A stretch of 64,000 nt of DNA, from assembly GCF_000337795.1 (NCBI RefSeq), contig NZ_AOLP01000005.1, forward strand, positions 1 through 64,000, written 5' to 3'. The stretch comes from Haloferax denitrificans ATCC 35960. Lineage in GTDB: Archaea > Halobacteriota > Halobacteria > Halobacteriales > Haloferacaceae. The notes below the pieces were generated by a model. It searched no databases. It was not told the DNA's origin and saw only the letters and a program-made list of their open reading frames with translations. Below are positions 1-8,826 of the stretch, one piece after another (within the stretch, counting starts at the first letter, position 1; each line of letters opens with the position of its first letter). Position numbers and translations under genes: made by a program.

Positions 1-1
1 C

Positions 2-1603
2 GGCGGTCCCGGCGACGAGTTCGCCCACGCGGCCGCGCTGTCGCTCTACCGCGCCCGCGCCGCCGACGTGCCCCGACTGGTCGACGCGGGCGAGACCGAG
101 TTCGCCGCGACGGTGGCGAGCGACGTGTTCGCGCACTTCGAGGGCGCGCGGGCGCACGAGGCCTTAGAGGAGGCCGACCACGACGCCTACGAGGGCTTCG
201 AGGGCGGGCTGGAGTCGCTGACCGAGGCCGCCGGGTCGGGCGACGCCGCGGCGGCCGAGGAGGCGGTGGCGACGGTGGACGAGAACCTGCTCGCGGGAAT
301 CTCGGCGCTCGTCGGCGGCGAGGCCGCGACGGTGCTCGAAGCGGCGTTCTTCCGCGCCCGCCTCGGCGACGCCCGCGAGCTGGTCGCGGTCGGCGAGACG
401 GACCGCGCCGCCGCGGTCGGCGAATCCCTGTTCGCCCGCTTCGAGGAGAACGAGGCGAACCTCCACGAGTCGGTCGAAGAGGAGTCCGAAGACCTCTATC
501 ACCGCTTCGAAGAGGAGCACCTCGCCGGCCTCGTCGAAGACGCGGCCGCCGGGGACGCCGACGCCGCCGCGGCCCACGCCGAGGGCGCGATGGACGCGCT
601 GTTCGAGTTCGAGGCGGCCGTCGGCGCGACCGCCGAGGTGTCGGCCGCCGAGGCCGCGTTCTTCGGTGCCCGCGGGTTCGACGCCGCGGCGCTCGCGCAG
701 GTCGGCGCGTCGGCCCGCGCCGGCGCAGTCGTCCAGTCCACATTCGCCTTCTTCGAGGCCGGCGCGGGCGGCTACCACGAGACCTTGGAGGAGGCCGACC
801 ACGACCTCTACGAGTCGTTCGAGGGCGCGCTCGGCTCGGTCCGAACCGCGGCCGAGGAGGGCGGCGACGCCTACGGCGCGGCCAAGACCTACGGTCAGAA
901 GGCGGTCGATTCGATGTACGCCGTCGTCGCCACCGCGGCCGCGGACGCCGGCCTCGGAGCCGCCGCGTCCGAGCGCATGAGCGGCGTCTTCCAGACGTTC
1001 GAGGAGGCCCGCGTCCACGAGGCCTTAGAAGGAGCCGACCACGACGCCTACGAGGGATTCGAGGCGGCGTTGTCGGACTACGTCGCCGCGTTAGAAGACG
1101 GGAGCGAGGTCGACGCCGCCGCGGAGGCGTACGCGACGGCGACCGCCCGCGCCCAGTTCGCGGTCGTCGGCGAGGTCGGGAAGGCCCCCGAGGCCGGGAG
1201 CACCGACGAAAGCGGCTCCGCGGACGCCGCGCTGTCCGGCGGCCCGAACGTCGTCGCGGGCGTCCCCGAGGACGCAGACCACGTCGTGAAGATGAGCGCC
1301 GTCGCGTTCGAACCGAGCGAACTGACGGTGTCGGTCGGCGACACCGTCGCCTTCGAGCACGCCGCCGGCGAGGCGCACTCGGTCACGGCCTACGAGGACG
1401 AACTCCCCGAGGGCGCGGCGTACTGGGCCTCCGGCGGCTTCGAGTCGCAAGCGGCCGCCGAGACCGGGTGGGGCGAAGGGAAGGGCGCGGTCCAGTCGGG
1501 CCAGTCCTTCGTCCACACCTTCGAGACGGCCGGCGAGCACGCGTACTTCTGCGTCCCCCACGAGGCCGCGGGCATGACGGGAACGGTCGTCGTCGAGGAG
1601 TAG
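2..1603 (+). CDS. DUF5059-type repeat protein with C-terminal cupredoxin domain (5' end outside window)
   Basis: The reading frame is open from base 2, so the start lies upstream of the window. About 400 acidic Ala/Glu-rich residues contain at least four copies of a helical repeat. Each copy has a motif like HEALEEADHDAYEGFE; the copies are near bases 150, 460, 775 and 1015. The last 110 residues form a plastocyanin/halocyanin-type blue copper domain. Its likely ligands are His in GEAHSV, and Cys, His and Met in YFCVPHEAAGMTG. The domain family is known to carry electrons or store copper at the archaeal surface. The repeats recall the haloarchaeal family I know as DUF5059. Export signals would lie outside the window. 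Confidence 0.85.
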   Translation, partial: GGPGDEFAHAAALSLYRARAADVPRLVDAGETEFAATVASDVFAHFEGARAHEALEEADHDAYEGFEGGLESLTEAAGSGDAAAAEEAVATVDENLLAGISALVGGEAATVLEAAFFRARLGDARELVAVGETDRAAAVGESLFARFEENEANLHESVEEESEDLYHRFEEEHLAGLVEDAAAGDADAAAAHAEGAMDALFEFEAAVGATAEVSAAEAAFFGARGFDAAALAQVGASARAGAVVQSTFAFFEAGAGGYHETLEEADHDLYESFEGALGSVRTAAEEGGDAYGAAKTYGQKAVDSMYAVVATAAADAGLGAAASERMSGVFQTFEEARVHEALEGADHDAYEGFEAALSDYVAALEDGSEVDAAAEAYATATARAQFAVVGEVGKAPEAGSTDESGSADAALSGGPNVVAGVPEDADHVVKMSAVAFEPSELTVSVGDTVAFEHAAGEAHSVTAYEDELPEGAAYWASGGFESQAAAETGWGEGKGAVQSGQSFVHTFETAGEHAYFCVPHEAAGMTGTVVVEE

Positions 1604-1621
1604 AATCGCCGAGGAGCGAAC

Positions 1622-1759
1622 TCAGTCCCCGTCGCGCCCGGTCCGTCCGAGCGCGACGAGCACGAGGTAGCCGACGAACCCGGCGGCGAACAGCAAGACG
1701 GGAAGCGCGAAGGGGCCGAACGTCTCGATGAGCCCGTCCACGGGGCCGAGTTGGAGCAT
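1622..1759 (-). CDS. small single-helix membrane protein
   Basis: This 45-residue protein starts MLQLGPVDGL and has one hydrophobic helix (about residues 15-37, FALPVLLFAAGFVGYLVLV) followed by a basic/acidic tail ending in GRTGRDGD. A longer frame continues upstream to 1957, but that part is Arg-rich and overlaps the mscS-type gene, so the internal ATG at 1759 is preferred. It lies between the cupredoxin gene and the MscS gene on the MscS strand. I do not recognise a function. The composition (acidic soluble ends, clean helix) supports a real gene. Confidence 0.55.
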   Translation of the reverse strand: MLQLGPVDGLIETFGPFALPVLLFAAGFVGYLVLVALGRTGRDGD

Positions 1760-1877
1760 ATCCGAGCCACGGCCGCGCCGCGGATAACGTTCCCGGCGGC
1801 GACCGGCGAGGGCGACCGAAGCGGGCGCTCGCGGCGGGCACATCCGTCGAGCGCACCCGCCGAGCGACGCCGCGCGC

Positions 1878-3092
1878 TCACTCGTCGTAGGCGCTGTCGT
1901 CCCCGTCTGAGTCAGTCGCCGCGTCCGCGTCCGCGACATCGTCGGCCACCACGTCATCGGCCGTGTCGCGGGTGCGGGCCGGTCGCCGGACGCCGCCGTT
2001 CGAGAGCCCGGCCGCGGGCGATTGCCGAGTCGCCTCGGCGTCCGCCGAGTGGACGTGCACGTCCCGCTGGGGGAACGGAATCCCGATGCCGGCGTCGTTC
2101 AGGCGCTTGTATATCTCGCGGTTGAGGTTGTGCGTCGCCTTCCCGCGTTTGAGCGGGCTGTTGACCCAACAGACGAGTTCGTACTCCAGCGCGTCGGCGC
2201 CGAACCGGCGGAACCGCGGGCGGGGACGAGGGCTGTCGAGGACCAGCGGCTCGTCGAGGGCGATGTCGGTCAGGAGTTCCTCGAACTCGTCGACGTCGGT
2301 GCCGTAGGCGACGCCGACCGGGACCTTCAGCCGGCGGCGGCGGTTCGGCGCGGACTCGTTGATGATTTTGGCGGCGTTGAGCACGGAGTTCGGCACCGTC
2401 ACGAGCAGTTCGTCGCGGGTGAGAAGCGTGGTCGAGCGGATGCCTACCTTGACGACGGTGCCCGCCTCGCCGGAGTCGAGGACGACGTAGTCGCCGATTT
2501 TGTAGGTGTCGTCGAAGTACAGCGCGATGCCGCCGAAGAAGTTGGCGACGGTGTCCTTTGCGGCGAAGCCGACGGCGATGCCGGCGATGCCCGCGCCGGC
2601 GAAAAGCGGCGTGATTTCGATGCCCCAGATGTACAGGAGCGCGCCGACGGTGCCGACCGAGACGACGATGGTCCAGACGTTCGAGAAGACGGGCGCGAAG
2701 TCGTAGCGGCTTCCCTTGTCCTTGACCGCGTCGACGAGGCGGTTGACGAGGCGGTTGAGCGCCCACGCCCAGACGACGATGCCGACCGACAGCGACGGCA
2801 GGCCGAAGAAGTCGTTGAGGACGCCCTCCTCGACTACGAGCGCCTCGGCGACCGCGGGCGCTCTGGAAAACAGGAAGACGCCGGTCAGCGAGACGGTGAC
2901 GACGATGGGCCACCGAAGCTCTTGGACGACGATGTTGTCGAGCGCCGTCTCGGTCCGACTGGTGTACCGAAACAGGAGGCGGATGACCACCATCTCCATG
3001 ACGAACGCGCCGCCGACGGAGATGAGTAAGACGAGGGCCGTCACCTCAAGCGCCGACAGGCCCGAGAGGAACGACGAGAGGTGTTGGCTCAT
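1878..3092 (-). CDS. MscS-family mechanosensitive channel
   Basis: This 404-residue protein begins MSQHLSSFLSG. Three or four N-terminal membrane helices precede a canonical pore helix and beta domain, with GIAVGFAAKDTVANFFGGIA and then DDTYKIGDYVVL and the VPNS motif. The family releases osmolytes during hypo-osmotic shock, an obvious need in a salt-in halophile. The open frame runs far upstream to 4451, but that extension is Arg/Gly/Glu-rich antisense sequence over other genes, so the ATG at 3092 is the sensible start. The C-terminal 50 residues are acidic and low-complexity (TADDVVADDVADADAATDS). Confidence 0.93.
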   Translation of the reverse strand: MSQHLSSFLSGLSALEVTALVLLISVGGAFVMEMVVIRLLFRYTSRTETALDNIVVQELRWPIVVTVSLTGVFLFSRAPAVAEALVVEEGVLNDFFGLPSLSVGIVVWAWALNRLVNRLVDAVKDKGSRYDFAPVFSNVWTIVVSVGTVGALLYIWGIEITPLFAGAGIAGIAVGFAAKDTVANFFGGIALYFDDTYKIGDYVVLDSGEAGTVVKVGIRSTTLLTRDELLVTVPNSVLNAAKIINESAPNRRRRLKVPVGVAYGTDVDEFEELLTDIALDEPLVLDSPRPRPRFRRFGADALEYELVCWVNSPLKRGKATHNLNREIYKRLNDAGIGIPFPQRDVHVHSADAEATRQSPAAGLSNGGVRRPARTRDTADDVVADDVADADAATDSDGDDSAYDE

Positions 3093-3188
3093 ACCGCGAA
3101 AGTCGCCGCCACCGGGGATAACGATTGCTCCCCTGACGGTCGCGGCGGCCGAAAGGTTTTGTTCGCCGGGGGCGCGAGGGCACACCAG

Positions 3189-3683
3189 ATGTACCGATTC
3201 GGTCACTGGGGCGTCTCGCTCCTCGTGTTCGCCCCGCTCGGCTTCGCGCTCGTGCAGGCCGGCCGCCCGGAACTCGCCTTCGTCGCCGGCGCGGCGATGT
3301 GCTGGCTGGCGATGCTCCCCGACTACGACATTCGCGTCCCCGGCATCTCCCACCGCGGGCCGACCCACACCGTCCTCTTCGCCGCCCTCGTCGGCGGCGT
3401 CGGCGGCGGCGGCGCGTACCTCCTCGCCAGCAACGCGGGCCAACCCGAGGCCGTGGCGACGACGCTCGGCGCGTTCGGCTTCGCCGTGGGCGCACTCACC
3501 ATCCTCGCGCACCTCTTGGCCGACGTGCTCACGCCGGCCGGCATCCGCCCCCTGTGGCCGCTTTCGTCCCGGAAGTTCACGCTCTCGCTTTGGACCGCGG
3601 ACAACACCGTCGCCAACTACGGCCTGTTCGCCGCCGGCGTGTTCGCGGTGGCCGCGGCGGCGTACCTCTCGGTCGCGCTCTGA
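3189..3683 (+). CDS. YdjM/DUF457-type membrane-bound metal-dependent hydrolase
   Basis: This 164-residue membrane protein starts MYRFGHWGVSLLVFAP. The family signature PDYDIRVPG...SHRGPTHT supplies the Asp and His residues expected to bind metal, and four or so helices follow. It also contains HLLADVLTPAGIRPLWP, typical of the LexA-binding/inner-membrane hydrolase family (YdjM, COG1988). The substrate is unknown for the family. It is divergent from the MscS gene, with about 97 bp between the two starts. Confidence 0.85.
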   Translation: MYRFGHWGVSLLVFAPLGFALVQAGRPELAFVAGAAMCWLAMLPDYDIRVPGISHRGPTHTVLFAALVGGVGGGGAYLLASNAGQPEAVATTLGAFGFAVGALTILAHLLADVLTPAGIRPLWPLSSRKFTLSLWTADNTVANYGLFAAGVFAVAAAAYLSVAL

Positions 3684-3758
3684 ACCCCGACACTCGGGAC
3701 GGCGAGCGCCCCTCGAACCTGAGGAATCGTTAAGGTCCGTCCGGGAGAGCGGAGACGC

Positions 3759-4340
3759 ATGGACGACGACGCCATGCGCCGCTTCCCGGTGCCCGACCAC
3801 GACGACCTCCCCGAGGACCTCCGCGAGCGCATCGACGACGAGACCGAGCGCGCCGGCTTCACGCCGAACGTCTTCGCCGCGTTCGCGTACAAGCCCTCGC
3901 ACTTCCGGCCCTTCTTCGAGTACCACGACGCCCTCGTCGAGGACACCGACCTCGAACGCCACGAGGTGGAGATGATAATCGTGGCCGTCTCCGGCGTCAA
4001 CCACTGTTACTACTGCAACGTCGCCCACGGCGCGCTGGTCCGCATCTACGCGAAAGACCCGCTCCTCGCGGACCAACTGGTCGCCAACTACCGCACCGCC
4101 GACATCCCCGAGAAACACAAGACGATGCTCGACGTGGCGGTCAAACTCACCGAGTCGCCCGTCGAGGTCGACGAGGACGACCTCCAGCGACTCCGCGACG
4201 CCGGCTTCTCCGAGGAGGCGGTCTGGGACATCGGCGCGGTCACCGCCTTCTTCAACCTCAGCAACCGCATGGCGATGTTCGCGGATATGCGGCCGAACGA
4301 GGAGTTCCATACTCTCGGCCGGCAACCCCGCGACGACTGA
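3759..4340 (+). CDS. peroxidase-related AhpD/carboxymuconolactone-decarboxylase-family protein
   Basis: This 193-residue protein has the AhpD-type redox motif HCYYCNVAHG (about residues 86-95). The CxxC and following His match the alkylhydroperoxidase-like active site. The DNVFAAFAYKP-like N-terminal region and the C-terminal ITAFFNLSNRMA-like segment fit the uncharacterised peroxidase-related subfamily. The expected activity is thiol-dependent reduction of hydroperoxides, inferred from the family only. It stands alone, about 75 bp after the preceding gene. Confidence 0.85.
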   Translation: MDDDAMRRFPVPDHDDLPEDLRERIDDETERAGFTPNVFAAFAYKPSHFRPFFEYHDALVEDTDLERHEVEMIIVAVSGVNHCYYCNVAHGALVRIYAKDPLLADQLVANYRTADIPEKHKTMLDVAVKLTESPVEVDEDDLQRLRDAGFSEEAVWDIGAVTAFFNLSNRMAMFADMRPNEEFHTLGRQPRDD

Positions 4341-4422
4341 GTCGGCGGGGAGAGAAGCATCATGTTCATTGGTGTCAATTGCCGGAATCCTTATGGACGA
4401 TACCGGCGAGATTCGACACGCA

Positions 4423-4617
4423 ATGGCGAAAGGTAAGGTTGCGTTCTTCAAGTCCTCCGGCGGCTACGGTTTCATCGAGACCGAAGACCACGACGACGAC
4501 GTGTTCTTCCACATGGAGGACATCGGCGGTCCCGACCTCGAAGAGGGGCAAGAAGTGGAGTTCGACATCGAGCAGGCCGACAAAGGCCCGCGGGCGGTCA
4601 ACGTCACGCGGCTCTGA
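4423..4617 (+). CDS. cspA: cold shock domain protein
   Basis: This 64-residue protein, MAKGKVAFFKSSGGYGFIET, is a complete cold shock OB-fold. RNP1 reads GGYGFIE and RNP2 reads DVFFHME. It should bind single-stranded nucleic acid as an RNA chaperone. The ATG at 4423 was chosen because it gives the standard CSP N-terminus; upstream in-frame ATGs at 4369 and 4393 would add unrelated residues. A TATA-like CCTTATGG near 4389 fits a short or absent leader. Confidence 0.95.
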   Translation: MAKGKVAFFKSSGGYGFIETEDHDDDVFFHMEDIGGPDLEEGQEVEFDIEQADKGPRAVNVTRL

Positions 4618-4736
4618 GGCGGGGCGTTCCGCCCGACGGCGACTCGACAGCGAATCAGAGTTCTGCATTTTCAGCCCGCTAGCCGCGGCGCTCGCGGCCG
4701 GCGGCCGTCAGCCTCGGACGACCGGTCTCGCCCGCC

Positions 4737-6233
4737 TCAGAGCGTCCCCGCCCGCCCCATCTGCCGAATCTCGTCGGCCCGCGCCCGGATGGCGTCCCAC
4801 TCCTCGTCGTCCTTCCGGTCGACGTGGGAGTACATGAGTCCCATCCGGCCCGTCCCGCGGAGGCGTGCTTCGTTCTCCTTCAGGAAGTCCCAGTAGAGCG
4901 CGTTGAACGGGCAGGCGTTCTCGCCGGTCGTCTTCGACACCGCGTAGGGACACGACGAGCAGTAGTCTGACATCTCGTTCACGTAGTTGCCCGACGAGGC
5001 GTAGGGCTTCGACGAGAGCACGTCGGTGGCGAACGACCCCATGGCGACCACGTTCGGCGTCGTCACCCAGTGGAACGCGTCGACGAAGCCGAGGTGGAAC
5101 CAGCGGTCGAGTTCCGCCGGGTCGACGCCGTAGACGAGCGCGAAGTTCGAAAGCACCATCAGGCGCTCGATGTGGTGGGCGTAGCCGCGGTCCCGAACGT
5201 GGCCCACGGCTTCCGAGAGACAGTGCATGTCCGTCTCGCCGGTCCAGTACGCCTCCGGGAGCGGTTCGGTCTGGTCGAGTTGGTTCGCCTCTGCCAGTTC
5301 GGGCATCGACCGTCGGTAGACGTGCCGGACGAACTCCCGCCAGCCGAGGACCTGTCGGACGAACCCCTCGACGCTGTTGAGCGGGGCGTCGCCCGCCTCG
5401 TACGCCTCCTCGACGGCCGCGACCGCCTCGCGCGGGTGGAGCAGGCCGAGGTTGATGGCCGCCGAGAGCAGGGAGTGACAGAGCGCCCACTCGCCGTCGA
5501 CCATCGCGTCCTGATACGGGCCGAACTCGGGGAGGCGGACCTCGACGAAGTGCGACAGCGCCTGCCTCGCCTCCTCGCGGGTCACCGGCCAGACGAACGG
5601 CTCGGGCGACCCCCACGCGTCGGGGTAGCGCTCGCGGACGAACGCGATGACCTCGCGGGTCGTCTCGTCCGGGTCGAACCGCGGGGCCTCGGGCGGCGTC
5701 CACCCCTCCGGCGGCGTCTCTCGGTTCCGGTCGTCGTAGTTCCACTCGCCGCCGACGGGGTCGTCGCCGTCCATCAGGACGCCCGTCTCCCGGCGGGCGT
5801 GTCGGTACCACTGTTCCTGTCGGTAGCTGTCGGCGTCGCCGGCCCAGTCGTCGAAGTCGGCGGGCGTCGTGAGAAACAGGTCGTTCTCGACGAGCGTGAG
5901 CGACCCGCCGCGGGCGGAAACGAGGTCCCGAAGCCGCTCGCCCGCCCCGTGGCTCGGCGGGTCGAGCACGACGAGGTCGTCGCCGGGCGCGGCGTCGAAG
6001 TAGCGGTCGAGGCCCTCGCCGAACGTCTCGGCTTGGAGGTAGGTCACCTCGTAGCCGCGGTCGCGGAGGTCGTCGCGGAAGTGCCGCATCGCCGAGAAGA
6101 CGAGCGCGAGCTTCTGGGGATGGTACGGCAGTCGGTCGCCGAAGGCGTACGCCTCTATCATCAGCACGCGGTCGTCGGACTGGAGCGGCGCGGCCGACGG
6201 GTCGAGTTGGTCGCCGAGGACCCAGACGGTCAT
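4737..6233 (-). CDS. cryptochrome/photolyase family protein, FeS-BCP ((6-4) photolyase-like) class
   Basis: This 498-residue protein begins MTVWVLGDQLDPSAAPL, the typical start of the deoxyribodipyrimidine photolyase-related (COG3046) class. The C-terminal FAD-binding half includes GWREFVRHVYR and HHIERLMVLSNFALV. The cysteines in YCSSCPYAVSKTTGENACPF are those that hold a 4Fe-4S cluster in this class. The likely role is light-driven repair of UV photoproducts. It follows arfB on the same strand with about a 49-bp gap. Start chosen at the ATG that opens the DQLDP motif; a 35-residue upstream extension is basic and unlike the family. Confidence 0.93.
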   Translation of the reverse strand: MTVWVLGDQLDPSAAPLQSDDRVLMIEAYAFGDRLPYHPQKLALVFSAMRHFRDDLRDRGYEVTYLQAETFGEGLDRYFDAAPGDDLVVLDPPSHGAGERLRDLVSARGGSLTLVENDLFLTTPADFDDWAGDADSYRQEQWYRHARRETGVLMDGDDPVGGEWNYDDRNRETPPEGWTPPEAPRFDPDETTREVIAFVRERYPDAWGSPEPFVWPVTREEARQALSHFVEVRLPEFGPYQDAMVDGEWALCHSLLSAAINLGLLHPREAVAAVEEAYEAGDAPLNSVEGFVRQVLGWREFVRHVYRRSMPELAEANQLDQTEPLPEAYWTGETDMHCLSEAVGHVRDRGYAHHIERLMVLSNFALVYGVDPAELDRWFHLGFVDAFHWVTTPNVVAMGSFATDVLSSKPYASSGNYVNEMSDYCSSCPYAVSKTTGENACPFNALYWDFLKENEARLRGTGRMGLMYSHVDRKDDEEWDAIRARADEIRQMGRAGTL

Positions 6234-6282
6234 AGGCGTCCCTTCGGCGGCGGCGAAAAGAGCGTGTCGGCCAGTCGATGGG

Positions 6283-7077
6283 TCAGCGACGCGACCCCGG
6301 CTGGGGGTCGACGTGGGCGGGCGCGAGCAGGTCCTCAATCGGCTGGTCGTCGAGCCACGACAGCAGGCGAACGAGCTGGTCGGTCGCGGCCTCGAACAGC
6401 TCTTCGCCGGCCTCCGGCGACGCGTCGGTCTGGTCGCCGAAGACGCCGTTTCCGGAGTTCTCGACGGCGTCGTAGAACGTCCGCGCGCCGTGCTGGCGGA
6501 GGTGGTCGTCGCTCAGGTCCACGACGCCGCCGTCGCGGGCCGAGTCGAGTTCGCCCTCGCGGACGAGGTCGCGGGCGATGTGCATAATCATCGAGGTCTC
6601 CTTCGGCCCGCCGTGGGGGCCGGGGTGGTCGAACAGGTCGGTCACGAGGTCCGGAATCGACTCGTCCCACATCCACTCGATGGCGTACATGGTGCCGTCG
6701 TCGCGGAGGCGACGGCCGACCTCCCGGAGGTGCTGGACGTTGCCGCCGTGGGCGTTGACGAAGACGACCCGGTCGACGCCGTGGTACGCGAGGTTGCGCG
6801 TCATCGACTCCACGTAGTCGCGGAACTGCGGCGGGTCGACCCACATCGTCCCGTGGAACTGGCGGTGGTGGGGGCTGACGCCGACGTTGACGGTCGGCGT
6901 GCAGAGGAAGCCGGTCCGGTCGGCCGCCTCGCGGGCCAACGCCTCCGCGATGAGGTGGTCGGTTGCGAGCGGGAGGTGCGGGCCGTGCTGTTCCGTCGAG
7001 CCGAGGGGGACGACCGCGAGCGAGGATTCGGCCACGTAGTCGCCGAGTTCGGGCCACGTCTGGTCCGCGATGTACAT
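6283..7077 (-). CDS. arfB: creatininase-family protein, probable ArfB (FAPy deformylase)
   Basis: This 264-residue protein starts MYIADQTWPELGDYV. It has the creatininase-family metal sites: GSTEQHGPHLPLATD, VSPHHRQFHGTM and FVNAHGGNVQH. In archaea this family includes ArfB, which removes formate from the ArfA product in riboflavin and F420 synthesis. H. volcanii has such an arfB gene by my recollection. A creatinine amidohydrolase role is unlikely. It lies between an acyl-CoA synthetase and a photolyase on one strand. A photolyase with FAD and deazaflavin-type antenna would need products of this pathway, but that link is only inference. Confidence 0.8.
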   Translation of the reverse strand: MYIADQTWPELGDYVAESSLAVVPLGSTEQHGPHLPLATDHLIAEALAREAADRTGFLCTPTVNVGVSPHHRQFHGTMWVDPPQFRDYVESMTRNLAYHGVDRVVFVNAHGGNVQHLREVGRRLRDDGTMYAIEWMWDESIPDLVTDLFDHPGPHGGPKETSMIMHIARDLVREGELDSARDGGVVDLSDDHLRQHGARTFYDAVENSGNGVFGDQTDASPEAGEELFEAATDQLVRLLSWLDDQPIEDLLAPAHVDPQPGSRR

Positions 7078-7146
7078 GGGCGTCACCAGGCGACGACGCC
7101 TAAAGAAAGGTGCCAAAGGGGAAATGAACTCCCGGTGCGCGCCGGC

Positions 7147-8763
7147 TCAGTCCCGCTCTTGGGACCGCAGTTCGATGCGCCGAATCTTCCCCGAGGAGGT
7201 CTTCGGCAGTTCCGCGACGAACTCGATTTCGCGCGGGTACTTGTACGGGGCCGTCTGCTCTTTCATGAACGCCTGTAACTCCTCGACGAGGTCGTCGGAG
7301 CCCTCGTAGCCGTCGGTGAGGACGACGAACGCCTTGACGATACTGCCGCGTTCCTCGTGGGGGCTGGCGACCGCGGCGGCCTCGGCGACCGCCTCGTGGG
7401 AGACCAGCGCGTCTTCGACCTCGAAGGGGCCGATGCGGTAGCCCGCCGAGATGATGATGTCGTCGGCGCGGCCCTCGAAGAAGAAGTAGCCGTCCTCGTC
7501 GCGGGAGGCGAGGTCGCCGGTGCGGTAGTAGTCGCCCGAGAACGTCTTCTCGTCGAGGTTCGGCTTCTCGTAGTAGCCGTCGAAGATGCCGGGACAGCCG
7601 ACCGGGACGGCGATTTCGCCGATTTCGTCGACGCCGACTTCCTCTTCGTTCTCGTCGATGATGGTCGTGCCGAGGCCGGGCGTCGGCTTGCCCATACTGC
7701 CGGGCTTCACGTCGATGCCGGGGTAGTTCGTGAGGAGCGCGACCGTCTCGGTCTGGCCGTAGCCGTCTCGCGGGATGACGTCGAACGCCTCGCGGAACGC
7801 CTCGATGGGTTCGCGGTTGAGCGGTTCGCCCGCCGACAGCGCCTCGGTCAGTCGCAGGTCGTACGAGCCGAGGTCGCGCTGGGCGAACATCCGGTACTGG
7901 GTCGGAACGGCGCAGAGGCGGGTGACGCCCTCTTCTTCCATGATGTCGAGGAACGCGTCGGGTTCGAAGTCACCGCGGTAGACGAACTGGGTCGCGCCGG
8001 TCGTCAGGCCGACGCCGACGGGGCTCCAGAACCACTTGGCCCAGCCGGTGCCGGTCGTCGCCCAGAGCAGTTCGTCGGAGAGGTCGTCGTCGGCCGTGAC
8101 GCCCCACCAGTAGGGGGCGTTGACGAGTTCGAAACAGCGCATCCAGCGGTGGCGGTGGCGGACCGGCTTGGGCTGGCCGGTCGTCCCCGACGTGTAGTTG
8201 ATGGACATCGGGTCTTCGGCCCGGAGGTCGGGGCCGTCGTGTTCGGCGGACGCGTCGGCGACGAGGTCGGAAAAGGAGGTCCAGCCGTCGGCGTCGTCGG
8301 CGTCGCCGCCGAGGACGACGAAGTTCGAAAGCGGCGTCTCGTCGCGCACCTCGTCGACCATGCCGACGAGCGACTCGTGGACGACGGCGGTCGTCGCCTT
8401 ACAGTCGTTCGCGCGGAACGCGATGTCCTTGGGCTTGAGCATCGACGAACTGGGGACGAGAAGCGCGCCGCGCTTGAGCGCGCCGAGTTGGACGGCGAAC
8501 ACGTCGGGGTCGCGGGGGAGGAGGTGGATGAGCCGGTCGCCCTTCCCGACGCCCATGGATTCGAGCGCGTTGGCGAAGCGGTTCATGTCGTCGCGGAGGT
8601 CGCCGTAGGTCCGCTCCTCGCGGCCGCCGTCGGCGTCGCGGAACTTCAGGGCGACGCGGTCGCCGAAGGCGTCGGCGTGCGATTCGATGACCGCGGGGAT
8701 GTTGTACCCCTCGGGGATGTCCCACTCGAACGATTCCGACTCGGCCGCGTAGTCGACTGCCAT
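7147..8763 (-). CDS. acyl-CoA synthetase (AMP-forming)
   Basis: This 538-residue ANL-superfamily adenylating enzyme has the P-loop-like motif YTSGTTGQPK, GYGQTE in the acyl-adenylate site, and YYRTGDLASRDEDGYF followed by GRADDIIISAGYRIGP. The final LPKTSSGKIRR carries the catalytic Lys. It activates a carboxylic acid as acyl-AMP and then acyl-CoA; sequence layout suits short or medium chains. The start MAVDYAAESESF at 8763 is preferred over an 8-residue upstream extension. It is followed by arfB (69-bp gap). Confidence 0.93.
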   Translation of the reverse strand: MAVDYAAESESFEWDIPEGYNIPAVIESHADAFGDRVALKFRDADGGREERTYGDLRDDMNRFANALESMGVGKGDRLIHLLPRDPDVFAVQLGALKRGALLVPSSSMLKPKDIAFRANDCKATTAVVHESLVGMVDEVRDETPLSNFVVLGGDADDADGWTSFSDLVADASAEHDGPDLRAEDPMSINYTSGTTGQPKPVRHRHRWMRCFELVNAPYWWGVTADDDLSDELLWATTGTGWAKWFWSPVGVGLTTGATQFVYRGDFEPDAFLDIMEEEGVTRLCAVPTQYRMFAQRDLGSYDLRLTEALSAGEPLNREPIEAFREAFDVIPRDGYGQTETVALLTNYPGIDVKPGSMGKPTPGLGTTIIDENEEEVGVDEIGEIAVPVGCPGIFDGYYEKPNLDEKTFSGDYYRTGDLASRDEDGYFFFEGRADDIIISAGYRIGPFEVEDALVSHEAVAEAAAVASPHEERGSIVKAFVVLTDGYEGSDDLVEELQAFMKEQTAPYKYPREIEFVAELPKTSSGKIRRIELRSQERD

Positions 8764-8826
8764 GGCTCGACAGACAGAACAGACCATAATAATTGTTCGT
8801 CCGGGTTGTGCGAGAGCGCCGCGCCG

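Noticed and set aside
3093-4451. Long N-terminal extension of the MscS frame
   Set aside because: The extension is antisense over the YdjM and AhpD-like genes and is Arg/Glu/Gly-rich. The MscS N-terminal helices start at the internal ATG at 3092.
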